A DNA stretch of 64,000 bases from Heligmosomoides polygyrus polygyrus (lineage: Eukaryota > Nematoda > Chromadorea > Rhabditida > Heligmosomidae), in contig OX377204.1 in the NCBI GenBank assembly GCA_947396885.1, positions 41,377,975-41,441,974 of the forward strand, read 5' to 3'. Position 1 is the first letter of the stretch, and each line of letters opens with the position of its first letter. Below, piece after piece: positions 54,625-64,000 of this stretch. The notes under the pieces are model-generated. The model worked only from the letters and a program-made list of their open reading frames with translations. It had not been told where the DNA came from and did not search any database. A program made the translations under genes and the position numbers.

Positions 54625-55620
54625 AAAAGGAAAACTGCCTTTTGGGCATACTTGAAAGGGATCAGAGATTGCCCAAGGAGATACAACAACTTGTGATGGA
54701 TTTTAACGACGTCTTCGCAGTAACCGATAAGGAGCTGACACATAGTCCACGAGATTGACACAGGGGCAGCAAGCCAATCAGGCTAAAGACGAGACCCGTC
54801 CCGAAGGCGGCGTGGAAGCAATTGAAGGGCATAATCAAGGATTTGGAGAAACGTGGCATAGTGGAGAAGAGTTCATCTGAATAGGCTTCACCGGTAGTAT
54901 TAGTTAAGAAGAAGGACGGAACCTTGAGACTGTGCATCGATTACCGGGAACTGAATAAAGTGGATTTGGCACGATTCGTATCCGTTGCCAAAAATTGATA
55001 CAGTGCTGCAATGTCTAAGTGGAAAAAATTTTTTCTCCACGATGGATCTAGCCTCGGAATACTGGCAGATACGGCTGACCGAAGATGCGAAATACAAGAG
55101 CGCATTCACTACGAGTGAAGGACTGTTTCAGTTCACAGTCCTCCCATTCGGATTGTCTACGAGTCCAGCCGTCTTCCAGAGAATGATGGACGCCGTAATT
55201 AAGGGATTAGAGCTTTAAGATGAAGCATTTGTCCAGATAGACGATATTTTAGTGGCTACAGATTCGCTTGAGCGCTATTTTACAGTTTTGAAAGCGGTGC
55301 TTGGAGCACTGCGCAAAGCACACCTTCGTCTAAAGCCCCAAAAATGCGAATTTTTGAAGGAAGGCATCTCTTTTCTTGACCACCACATCGACAAGGAGGG
55401 CGTGAAAACTGATGTTGAAAAAGGTAAGAAGGTTGAGAGTTCCCTGCACCTAAAAATGCAGGTGAACTAAGAACGTTTTTGGAAATGGCAACCTACTACA
55501 GGAAGTTTATAGCGGGCTTTTCAAAGATGGCGAAGAATCTGTATAGTTTGACTAGCACAAAAGGAGAATGGAAGTGGACTGATGCTGAAATGAAGAGCTT
55601 CAATGACATCAAAGAAGCGC
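54625..55620 (+). pseudogene. Ty3/gypsy-type reverse transcriptase
   Basis: Plus-strand pieces in order: RLKTRPVPKAAWKQL, IIKDLEKRGIVEKSSSE, a stop, then [20 protein letters not shown], a frameshift, FFSTMDLASEYWQIRL (first Asp), FQFTVLPFGLSTSPAVFQRM, a stop (TAA near 55216-55218), and VQIDDILVAT where YxDD is expected (here QIDD), followed by HLRLKPQKCEFLKEGISFL. The order is diagnostic of Ty3/gypsy. At least two stops and two frameshifts make it inactive. Confidence 0.92.
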
Positions 55621-55639
55621 TGAACAAGGCTCCGGCCTA

Positions 55640-56100
55640 ATATACAAGCGGCCGAAACAGGAGAGAAACCGTTTATTATTTATACAGACGCCTCCGGTGA
55701 AGGTTTGGGAGCAGTGTTATGTCAAATGGATGATGATCACCTCTTGCACCCTGTGTTTTTCGCGTCAAGGGGTCTATCCAAAGCAGAGAAAAACTATCTT
55801 ATAACAGACCTCGAAGCCTTGGCCATGGTGTTTGCTCTCCAAATGTTTCACTTCTTTGTCTATGGTGTGAGAACGATTGTGCGGACTGACCATCAGCCGT
55901 TAAACTGTCAGCTAAAAAGAACTAACATATCTACAAGGGTTCTCAGATGGGCACTAGAGATCCAAAAGTATAAACTGGAAATTGAATACTTAGCAGGAAA
56001 AGCGAATGCTGTGGCAGACGCGTTGTCATGTAGTGCACCAGAGTGTACAGAACAAGGTTGTTCTCCTGAAGACTCTGTAGTAATATGCGAGGTAACCAAA
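55640..56100 (+). pseudogene. Ty3/gypsy-type RNase H
   Basis: After the RT comes FIIYTDASGEGLGAVLCQMD (first catalytic Asp), then LSKAEKNYLITDLEALAMVF (Glu), FVYGVRTIVRTDHQPLNCQL (Asp) and IEYLAGKANAVADALSC (Asp). All catalytic residues of the gypsy RNase H are present. It would degrade RNA in RNA:DNA hybrids during reverse transcription. Confidence 0.92.
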
Positions 56101-56162
56101 GAGGAAAGCGAATGGCTGAAGGAACTGAGAAGCGATGATGACTACAGCAGCTTATTGAAGAT

Positions 56163-56525
56163 ATGGAAGCTCATCAGGACCACAAGGACATTAAACTGCC
56201 AAGATGTACAAAAATATATAAGGTGGCAGACTTCCTCATCGAAAATGGCGACCTAAAATTAGTATGTGAAAACAGAACAGTCAGAGTAGTTCCAAAGTCT
56301 AAGAGAATGGATGTATTCAATGAGGCACATAAAGGTGCTATGGCAGGGCATCTAAACGGGCGGAAGTTATATCGCCAGTTGAAACGAATGGCATTCTGGG
56401 AAGGAATGGAGGCGGACATAATGAAATGGTCCAAATAGTGTTCCAAATGCTTCTTGGCGAGGGCGCATAAGTTGCAAGTACCACCACTAAATCCCTTCGT
56501 GACGAGCGCGCAGTAGAACTGGTTG
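56163..56525 (+). pseudogene. Ty3/gypsy-type integrase, zinc-binding part only
   Basis: The frame includes HKGAMAGHLNGRKLYRQLKR, MAFWEGMEADIMKWSK, a stop (TAG at 56437-56439), then CSKCFLARAHKL. This is the HH-CC zinc-binding N-terminal domain of integrase. The catalytic core (D,D35E) is absent; unrelated sequence begins at about 56525. The element is therefore truncated on the 3' side, with no 3' LTR. Confidence 0.88.
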
Positions 56526-56571
56526 GGTTAGGCCTGGTTGAACTAGGATTAGAGGTCCATCCATGTTTCTG

Positions 56572-56614
56572 TTGCGATCGATGATGTAAGAGAGGCGATC
56601 GATGATGTAAGAGA
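56572..56614. repeat. Tandem 21-bp duplication
   Basis: GCGATCGATGATGTAAGAGA occurs twice in tandem (about 56574 and 56595), separated by one base. Confidence 0.85.
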
Positions 56615-56619
56615 GCGCT

Positions 56620-57290
56620 GTAGCCGCACGTAAACTGCCATAACGAAGATTTTTTGAACCCTGTGAAAAATCCACAAATCCCTAAAAACTATAGGAAATG
56701 TGGGTTCTATGCTATAAAAAGCAGACTCTAAAATCAGCAGCTCCAATGTGATTAGAGGTGGACATTTTACCGGCACCGGGGCGCCTGATCATACAGATGA
56801 TACAGGGTTCCAGAAAAAATGGTTTTGTCACTGTGTGTCGAAGAAAGCTTAAACTTTTATAGAGTGCAATTTTACTTTTTGATGCTGTTTCCTGCAGAAA
56901 AAGAAAATTATTTAGGTGAGAGGTCCATCCTTCAATTGCCATTCCGCCATCGATTTTAAGAGCGCCTGAAAAAGGGAAAGCACTTATGATCCATCGTAAT
57001 TAGCACTTGAAATTTTATACATTACAATTTTGGACGGAGATGTCGCTCCTTCAAGTAAGAAACTGTCGTGCTCATGACATCCTGGAAAAATCTGAAAAAA
57101 AAACTGAAAGCCTCTCATTGCCGGCAGAAAATTTCTGCATTTAATTGTAGAACAGTCAACATTTAAAACTTATTTCAGCATTTATTTCTATAGTATTAGC
57201 TTCAGGAAATGAAGGTGCGCGTGAGTCGCCATATATGGTCGTAGCCGCACCTAGAAAAAGCAACTTATTAGGAGATACAAACATCATCTA
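56620..57290. other. Unannotated region between gypsy and RTE elements
   Basis: No gene recognised; only short frames. It borders the RTE 5' region. Confidence 0.4.
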
Positions 57291-57764
57291 AAACCTGAAG
57301 AAGAATCCTCTACCAAAACTGGAGGAGAGCGGCACCCCTCCGAGATAACGGCATCAGAGTTACACCACGACCCCTTCGATTCTCGAACCTCAAGCATCAG
57401 CTTGGTCGTGACCCCCGAATAACTGGGTGATTCGAGTAGCGGTGATTTTGGGACCTCCAGATTATTGAATGATTTGGATTGGATATATACCATATATACC
57501 ACCCCTTCATGTGCCACCTCATCGCGGTGAAGGGGTGAACATCACTTTGTGATGGCTAACGGCACAAACGGTCACGCAGTACGCGACAATTTGTCGTGTA
57601 TGGGCGGCTCTCCTGTATCCCTGGCCAGGAACATGTGAGTAACCAGACCACCGCTATGGCTCAAACAACTAAACCCGCGCCCCAGTCCTCGGCGCGCCGG
57701 ATGTGGACTTCTACGACGTCGATTGCATCCACCTTTGAAAAAAAACCAAAGATCAAGGAACCAT

Positions 57765-58500
57765 CTCCATCATAAATGGATATGCTCCATCATCTGCGGC
57801 CACAGATGAAGAAAAGGAGGAATTCTACAAGCTGTTCGAAAAGACTGTCAACGACGAGAAGAGCTACTACAAAGTTGTCGTTGGTGAATTTAACGCTATC
57901 GTCGGTACGAATGATCACGACGAATGGAGGCTAGGTCCACATGGAACTTCCTAAAAACGGAGAGCGCCTGATAGACACTTCCTATCCGCGTGCCGTCTCT
58001 ACCATGGAAATTCTATGTTTAAGAAGCCTTCAAACCGACGATGGACCTGGGAAAGCCCAAATGGAGAAACACGTTCAGAGATCGACCATGTTCTTACAAA
58101 CAGACGCTGGAGTCTGTTCGACGCCTCCGTGCTGCCTTCATTTGACACCGGCTCGGATCACCGTCTTGTCCGTGCGAAGCTGACTCTCAAAAAGAGGATG
58201 TTCAAGCGTGACACTCGTAAACCGGCACCGGTGAGGATCTCCACATTCAAGTCTGAGGAGTTGGAATATGCAATAACGTTGTATGATTGGAAAATTGAAG
58301 ATCCATCGGAAGGCTACGACCTTGTCTCCAAAGGACTGCTGAAATGTGCTAGCAGCTCTGCGGAGCCACATCACCGTCTGCTTCAAGACTCAACGCACAT
58401 GCGATTAAACTCTTGGAGCAAAGAAGAGCTGGTTAACTGGATCCTAATGCTTCCCGTCTGGAAAAAGTCACCATCTCGAAGGCCTGTCGAATTGCAGTGA
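57765..58500 (+). pseudogene. RTE ORF2 endonuclease and linker
   Basis: Pieces in order: IINGYAPSSAATDEEKEEFY, VVVGEFNAIVGTND (GDFNA-like catalytic block, with Glu in place of the usual Asp), a frameshift near 57945-58000, then RRWTWESPNGETRSEIDHVL and GSDHRLVRAKL (the catalytic SDH). The following linker runs to about 58500. The first third of the domain, with the catalytic Asn/Glu blocks, is missing. Inactive. Confidence 0.85.
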
Positions 58501-58603
58501 AGGAGTCCATTCAAGCCCACAGAAAATGAAGCTGTTAGAAGCCGCTGGGATAGGTTCAAGCATAAAGCGCTGTAAATGAGATCTCTGCGATCATAAGGCA
58601 ATA

Positions 58604-60236
58604 ATGTCAGTCCTTGTGGATAAGGATGGAACAACGCAAACGTCTCGAAGAGCGATGGAGGCCATCGTTCAAGAATTCTACACAGATCTGTTCCGTTCTT
58701 CCATCACTGTCCCGAAATGCTTGATGCCACCAGCTGAGGAAGTACCTCCCATTCTGAAATCAGAAGTTGCTCATGCCATCAAAAGGATGAAGCCGGGCAC
58801 TGCCCCGGACCGGACAGCATTTCTGCTAATCTCCTTCGTGCGGGTGGCAGTGCCCTCTGCTCACTTCTTGCCAGGCACTTCAACCACTACCTTCGACTTG
58901 GTAGGATTCCGGACTCATAGAAGGAGTCGAAAACAGTTTTCATCTTTAAAAAAGGTTAGCAGGAGGATATCAACAACTATCGACCCATCAGTCTTCTCTC
59001 GGTTGTGTACAAGATCTTCACCAAGATACTGCTTAACCGCATGGAGCATTGCTTGGATGAATATCAGCCAGTGGAGCAAGCAGGGTTTCGCAAGGACTTC
59101 TCCTGTGTGGACCGTATTCAGACTGTCTCACAGCTCACCGAGAGGAGCCGCGAATACCACCTCCCACTTGTCCTTGTCTTCGTGGATTACCGGAAAGCGT
59201 TCGACTCTGTGGAAATCAACGCCGTTTTGAACGCACTTGTGCACGCTGGTATACCATCGCCGTATATGCGACTTCTCGACGAATGCTTCTCGAACACGTC
59301 GACTACCATCCAGCTGTTCGATCGAAAGCTTAAAATTTCTATCGGGAAAGGAGTACGGCAGGGAGATACGATTTCTCCCAAGCTATTCACAGCGACACTC
59401 CAGGATGCCATGAAAGACTGGAACTGGGACGATAAAGGCTATCTTGTCGACGGTAAACGGATCAGCAACCTTCGCTTCGCCGACGATATTGTTCTCATCT
59501 CTACCAGCACGTCAGAAGTCGAGGAAATGCTGAACGAGCTCAATGTGGCAGGTATGAAGATTGGATTGGATATGAACATGTCCAAAACGCAGTTTATGGT
59601 CAACCAGTGGTGTGACACGGGACTCGTAAGGTTAAATGGAGTCGCTCTGCAACAGGTCGACTCCTACGTCTATCTGGGAAGAGAGCTGAACATGAATAAC
59701 GACCTCGCTCCTGAAATCGCCCGCAGGAGACGCGCAGCATGGGCAGCCTTCAGTTCGATTCGCGAAGTCACCGATCAGGTCAAGGATCCCGGCCTCAGGG
59801 CCTACATATTCAACGCCTCTGTACTGCCTGCGATGTGTTACGCGACGGAAACCTGGACCGACAACAAGACAATCGCCAGAGCGATGCAAACTACGCATCT
59901 TCCCTTGAGAGATGTCTTCTAAGGACAAGCCTTCGCCAGCAATGGCAAGAAGGCCTACGAAGCTCGGAGCTACGGGAGAAGTCGCAAATAGCAGACCAGC
60001 TGCAGTACATGAAGAAGTCCAAATATCGCTGGGCCGGACACCTGCTTCGACGAAAGGACGATAGATGGAGTCTCCTTGTCACAGAATGGCTCCCGAGAGA
60101 CCATAAGAGACCACTGGGACGACCGCCAACGCGATGGGCAGACTCATTCTCAAGATCTTTCAGAGAGCGGAGTCTGCCTCACTGGATGCAAGCAGCCAGA
60201 GATCGAGCGGTCTGGAAGAGTTGTGGTCCCCGCTGA
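58604..60236 (+). pseudogene. RTE ORF2 reverse transcriptase and C-terminal domain
   Basis: 58604 onward: DGTTQTSRRAMEAIVQEFY, VAHAIKRMKPGTAPD, a frameshift near 58812-58990, then from 59005 a 305-codon frame with MYKIFTKILLNRMEHCLDEY, VEQAGFRKDFSCVDRIQTV, LVFVDYRKAFDSVEIN (first Asp), GVRQGDTISPKLFTATLQD, LRFADDIVLIS (catalytic pair near 59477) and SYVYLGRELNM. After a frame change near 59900 the tail gives KYRWAGHLLRRKDDRW and RPLGRPPTRWADSF, ending at a TGA near 60234. The RT core is intact between two frameshifts. Confidence 0.92.
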
Positions 60237-60295
60237 GAAGACCTCCAGACGACAAAAGGACCATCAAAGTATCAAAGTGAAGTAAGTAAGTATAT

Positions 60296-61152
60296 ACCAT
60301 TTTAATTAAAATTCAACGTTTTCAAATCAAATTCAACGCTTTTCAGATCAAATTCAAACTTTTTCGAAGCAAATTCAACGTTCTACTGGAATCTTCTCCC
60401 GTATCATATAAACGGACCTCTCCGGCTTTTTACCGTCATTGGACGATCTGCCATGTCTGCAGGCAACATGAGCAATGATCATCAAAACGTGCAACAAAGC
60501 CAGCGACGCGGACGATACAGTCGAGTGTCTCGGAATCAAAAGGAAATCTTGGTCAAGTTGGTGTTCGTCGAAGGAAGGACCACACACAAAGCTGCTCAGA
60601 TTGCGGGTGTCAATGAGAACACTGCACGAAGCATTATCAACTTGTACAAACGAGAAGGCGAAATGTATAGTTGAGAAGGCAAAATAGTTCTAATATTTTC
60701 CTTAAAAGGTAGTTCTAATTTTCTAATGGTTCTAATAATACTAGAGAAGGCGAAATAGTTTTAATCTTTGTAGGATAGCCTTTTTCTGTTGGATCGCCTT
60801 CAATACTAATTTTCGTTGGACAGCATTCAGTTCTAATTTTCATCCTTAAAAATTAATTCTACCAGAATCTCTAATCTAATTTTCTTCCTCTTTATGTTGG
60901 ATAGCCTTCAGCTTTAAATTTCTTCCTTAAAAAAGCAGTTCTAACTTTCTAATATGCAGTTCTAATAGTATAGGATGCGAAATATTCGAAATAGTTCCTA
61001 ATTTCCATTGGATAGCCTTTTCGACATGGTGGAATTTTTTGAGAAGAATAAAATTAAAACGTACAACTTGCAAAGAAGACGTGAAGTTTGACTCGAAAGT
61101 CGTTGAATTTGATTTGAAAACCTTGAATTTCACCTGAAAATGATATATCTGA
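60296..61152 (+). mobile_element. Small TIR element carrying a helix-turn-helix ORF
   Basis: The left end TATACCATTTTAATTAAAAT, then TCAACGTTTTCAAATCAAAT, is mirrored at 61085-61152, where the reverse strand reads ATATATCATTTTCAGGTGAA and TTTTCAAATCAAATTCAACG. Between them lies a 73-codon HTH ORF and a run of degenerate GTTCTAATTTTC / GGATAGCCTT repeats (60690-61030). About 860 bp. Whether the inverted repeats are true termini is uncertain. Confidence 0.5.
60453..60674 (+). CDS. Helix-turn-helix protein, transposase-like N-terminus
   Basis: Seventy-three codons from MSAGNMSNDHQNVQQSQRRG. After a basic stretch comes VKLVFVEGRTTHKAAQIAGV followed by NENTARSIINLYKREGE, a helix-turn-helix of the Tc1/IS630 or homeodomain-like transposase type (hydrophobic spacing, ..A..AGVN..T...I...). 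It ends at a TGA, so no catalytic domain follows. It could be a truncated transposase or a small DNA-binding protein of the surrounding element. The RTE 3' end lies about 160 bases upstream. Confidence 0.55.
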   Translation: MSAGNMSNDHQNVQQSQRRGRYSRVSRNQKEILVKLVFVEGRTTHKAAQIAGVNENTARSIINLYKREGEMYS

Positions 61153-61187
61153 CCAGCTATCCAAAAGTGGTTCATTTTGATCCAACA

Positions 61188-61189
<2 letters not shown>

Positions 61190-61242
<53 letters not shown>
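61190..61242. repeat. (ATT)n microsatellite
   Basis: About 53 bases of uninterrupted TTA/ATT repeat directly downstream of the small TIR element. Confidence 0.98.
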
Positions 61243-61244
61243 GA

Positions 61245-64000
61245 CTTTATTCAGGGCATCAAGCAGCTAGGCAAATTGCTGGGCAGTTAGAGTAAATAAA
61301 ATTGATGATGTTCCCTTCTAACATAAACAGTATATGCTAAGCTTTTGAAACCCACCAACTCAACATATGACTGGATACACCCCTTAGGCTCAGCCCGGCC
61401 GCCAGACAAGCTTAGCAGTTATAGCTATGCTTCGTTCTTTCGCTGGTCAGTTCCCAGGAGCCTTATCAGGGGAGCGCACCACCAATCTCTTATCCTTTGG
61501 TGTGGGCTGTCAGCTTATGAATGTCTCTCATTGCCAGACTTCTGTTACTGAAAAAATGCATATACTAATTCTATTGTTCTCTTCAGTGGTTTATCGTGAT
61601 CAGTCCTAGCATTTTCCCTCCTGCACTGTCGCCGTTTGGCTACAAAATTTACGTTCTAAGCGAGCGCTCGGAATGTATGTTCTTCAGTTTTATATTAGCC
61701 TTTTTCTAGTTTTTGGTCATTTCTATATCTTGAATGTCTACTGTTGAGTTTGTTTGAGTTACGAGTTTTGCTGTTCGTTGGTTTAATAGCGCGCCTTTCG
61801 GCGCATAAATAAATGAATCTGCCTCGTTTTGCTCATTTTACAACGTCTTAACGTGCATAAGGGGACGCTGACAATACGAAGACCAAAGTTCAACGTACAT
61901 ATAGTCTCGTCCTACTTCCTCTACCGGATGCTCTAACCACTGCGACACTTACCAGCGAACTGCGCTTTTCTTCAATACCTTCGTCAACCGGGAAGGGAAC
62001 CCGATACGATATTCAGCGAATTTAAGTGCGATTTAGTGGCCATGTCTGTGACTAGGCCTAAGGGCTCCCATATGCGACTATGTTCTTAATCAACGCGGAT
62101 CGTACAAGCAGGAATGGGAAGAACACTTTGTAGGTCATGGTTGAATTTCATGTTGGTTACAGCTGCAGTTTTCGCTATCTTTGCTTTATCCACTTTTCAC
62201 ATGCTTTTGGACGCTTCTTTCCATACTCCCATTCGGACGTTCAAACCTACCGGTAGAAGACACCTTGTGAGACTAGCAGTTCCATGAGCGTTTATACTTG
62301 ACGATATATTTTGTATAATTGCGTTAGAAAACTAACCACCTTACACCCTAACAAAATTTGTCGGGGCGTACTACATATGCTTGGAAATGATGGGCTTGCA
62401 GTTGCACGGTCGTGAAATTCTAGGCTCCTGCCGCCGCATTCATGAAGGGTGAGGGAAGGAAGATAAGCGAGATCTTCCAAGGTCAGTTACATCCCCTTCC
62501 AGCGTTCATTGATGCGGCTATTGGAGTTGCTGAACATGTGGTCGGTTTCATCTATAAGAACTTTGATATTTGGTGAGATATTTATTTCTGAGGGGCCAGC
62601 ATAGTATAATGGAAGTGCAAGATGCTCAACGTGTTTACAGAGGTGATTTCCCCCCGTAATGAGCGTCATCGTTTGAGTGTAGATTTTGTGTGTTCTAAGC
62701 TGAACTGCTGGTAGATGTTTTGCGGCTTGAAAGTGATCTATTTGATAGAGCTGATTCATTAGATTTCAATGATGACATCCGCTTAAACGGTGACCATTAC
62801 TTTTTGGTGGGGTCATCTTTGAAGAGTATTTCTAAACCCCGTTCACAGCTTTCTTCGGAAATCTTTCTTTGGTAGTAGGTGGTCCGACTATTAGCAAATA
62901 CAACAGCTAGGAGTCAGCAGTTGAGCAACATAAGTACGATTTGCTCCTCCTACTGACCATGAGTGCAGCTCTATTCGGTCTGCACAGTCTGTCATGTCTC
63001 AAACTTTATACCTCTCACTGAGCTGTGAAGGTCCACATCACTATGCGTCACTACGTGATTCCACACCATGTCCGTTCTCTGCTAGAGGTACGCATTCCAT
63101 CGAATTCGCATTAGGTCATTCTATTTGTTTCCGCTATTGTGCCTATGACGAAGTCGCAAAGAAAAGCAGACGAATTCGCATTTTGTACTCATAAGCAAAT
63201 CTCCGATAATTACAAAACTTCCAAAAATTTCAAATGATTAAGCCTTTGATAGAGCCCGTTCCGTTCTTACCAAAGAATTACTAGCCGCTTCTAGCAACTT
63301 TTCAACATTTCATGCGAACATGAAAGGGCTCGTTATTATGTTGTCGATACACGAACTGATGGGAGCCAAAGGGGCTTTGGGGGTTGAACATTTTCAAAAA
63401 AGGATAGGTTCAAATCTGATAAAAATACCGCGTCCGCCATCTAAAGTCCAGTCGGTTTCTCGCGTTATCTTTTCTTTGCCGAATGGCTCTCGATGTTCAA
63501 GGTCGCTGTGCGCACCGCAAAACCAGACAGCGAAATTTCTTTGTGTCTATAGTATTCGTCAAACAGCTGATAACGAGACGAGGTTTAACCGGGTAACAGC
63601 GATTGTGCCTATTGAGAGAACCACCCATTGACACAGTTGGAGAACCTCGAACAAATAGTTACTAAGATCGAATGAATGCACCCACGTTGCCGATGCTCAC
63701 GTTCATTTTCTGGCATTTTATAGGAGCTTGCATGAGTTCAAGTCGATTGAATGTTTTGCGTGTTCCATGGATAAATTGAATAACAAGGTGTTGCAAAAAC
63801 AAATGAAGATGGGTATTGAGGACCATTGCTCATAAAAAGGGTTGGGGCCGTTTGTAGGATTTCTCTCTGGCCGAGAAGAATTAGATTATGTAGACTGAAG
63901 TATGGAAGTAAAGTGACCTTTGTGATTTTAATTGTATAGCAGGATTCGTAGCAGGAGCTCAGGACCGCCAAGGGCGATGGAGTCGTTCGCTCCAGCTAGA
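61245..64000. other. Unannotated region to the window end
   Basis: No family recognised. The minus strand at about 61915-61975 has GTCGCAGTGGTTAGAGCATC, an A-box-like sequence, but no proper B box, so a decayed SINE is possible. A minus-strand frame at 62487-62759 (90 codons, including EHLALPLYYAGPSEINISPN and IKVLIDETDHMF) looks protein-like without a known domain. Other frames are unremarkable. Confidence 0.35.

Larger units (their letters stand above)
57300..60295 (+). mobile_element. RTE-type non-LTR retrotransposon, nearly full length
   Basis: A long 5' region (57300-57720) with CGGTGAAGGGGTGAACATCA is followed by endonuclease, reverse transcriptase and C-terminal tail on the plus strand. 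The 3' end is short (GACGACAAAAGGACCATC) and terminates in AAGTAAGTAAGT-type repeats at about 60280-60293, as RTE elements do. The N-terminal part of the endonuclease is deleted near 57720-57760. No clear target duplication was seen. Confidence 0.85.

Noticed and set aside
61915..61975. tRNA gene on the minus strand
   Set aside because: An A-box-like segment is present, but no acceptable B box or cloverleaf can be drawn.
1..64000. CRISPR arrays, bacterial operons or ribosome-binding sites
   Set aside because: Nothing of the kind is present. Introns, polyadenylation signals and eukaryotic transposons show a nuclear eukaryotic sequence.

Overview
This window looks like a repeat-rich stretch of a nematode nuclear genome, most likely a parasitic clade V (strongylid or hookworm-like) species. 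The reasons are small exons with GT..AG introns, AATAAA signals shortly after stop codons, a pyrimidine-rich candidate trans-splice acceptor three bases before an ATG, and a mixture of RTE, CR1-like, Penelope-like, mariner, piggyBac and hAT elements. There is no bacterial gene organisation, and the organism call is an inference. Nearly all long open frames belong to decayed transposable elements. Host genes appear only as short spliced pieces, four of which I could assemble from splice sites and codon phase.

Layout. 0.5-1.2 kb: RTE reverse transcriptase relic beside a hairpin. 2.45-5.76 kb: long inverted-repeat element split by a 2.1 kb hAT-type element with an 8-bp target duplication. 5.83-6.30 kb: 3' end of a host gene (+). 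9.2-9.75 kb: small secreted, charged host protein (-). 14.87-15.52 kb: 55-bp perfect palindrome, then a 5'-truncated LINE with a 14-bp target duplication. 16.0-19.7 kb: very AT-rich island holding a decayed Penelope-like element (GIY-YIG and reverse transcriptase traces), ending in a GC-rich hairpin block. 19.8-21.97 kb: pyrimidine-rich minisatellite, a 41-bp satellite with higher-order structure, and a GACG-type tract. 23.75 and 31.98 kb: two copies of a tRNA-derived SINE. 25.4-26.7 kb: mariner with well-matched TIRs and a broken transposase. 27.95-28.15 kb: assembly gap. 29-30 kb: Tc1 and mariner scraps. 31.2-31.55 and 33.7-34.4 kb: two host gene 3' ends (-).

37.1-42.7 kb is a piggyBac transposase gene split inside its DDE domain by a CR1-like LINE (-) at a TA microsatellite. 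42.95-46.36 kb has two inverted TTCGAA-rich blocks around a long-TIR element; a second copy of that family lies at 46.75-47.98 kb. 49.68-51.44 kb is a rearranged Penelope-like element with head-to-head RT and GIY-YIG endonuclease and a hammerhead-ribozyme-like 3' motif. 51.48-51.71 kb is a mariner fragment. 51.7-56.5 kb is a Ty3/gypsy retrotransposon with gag, protease, RT, RNase H and a truncated integrase. 57.3-60.3 kb is an RTE element. 60.3-61.15 kb is a small TIR element with a helix-turn-helix ORF, followed by an ATT microsatellite.

The most novel-looking item is the long-TIR family at 43.24-44.90 and 46.75-47.98 kb. Its arms carry tRNA-like A and B boxes, and its core has conserved coding-like segments I cannot assign to a known family. 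All family assignments come from reading motifs; no database search was run.
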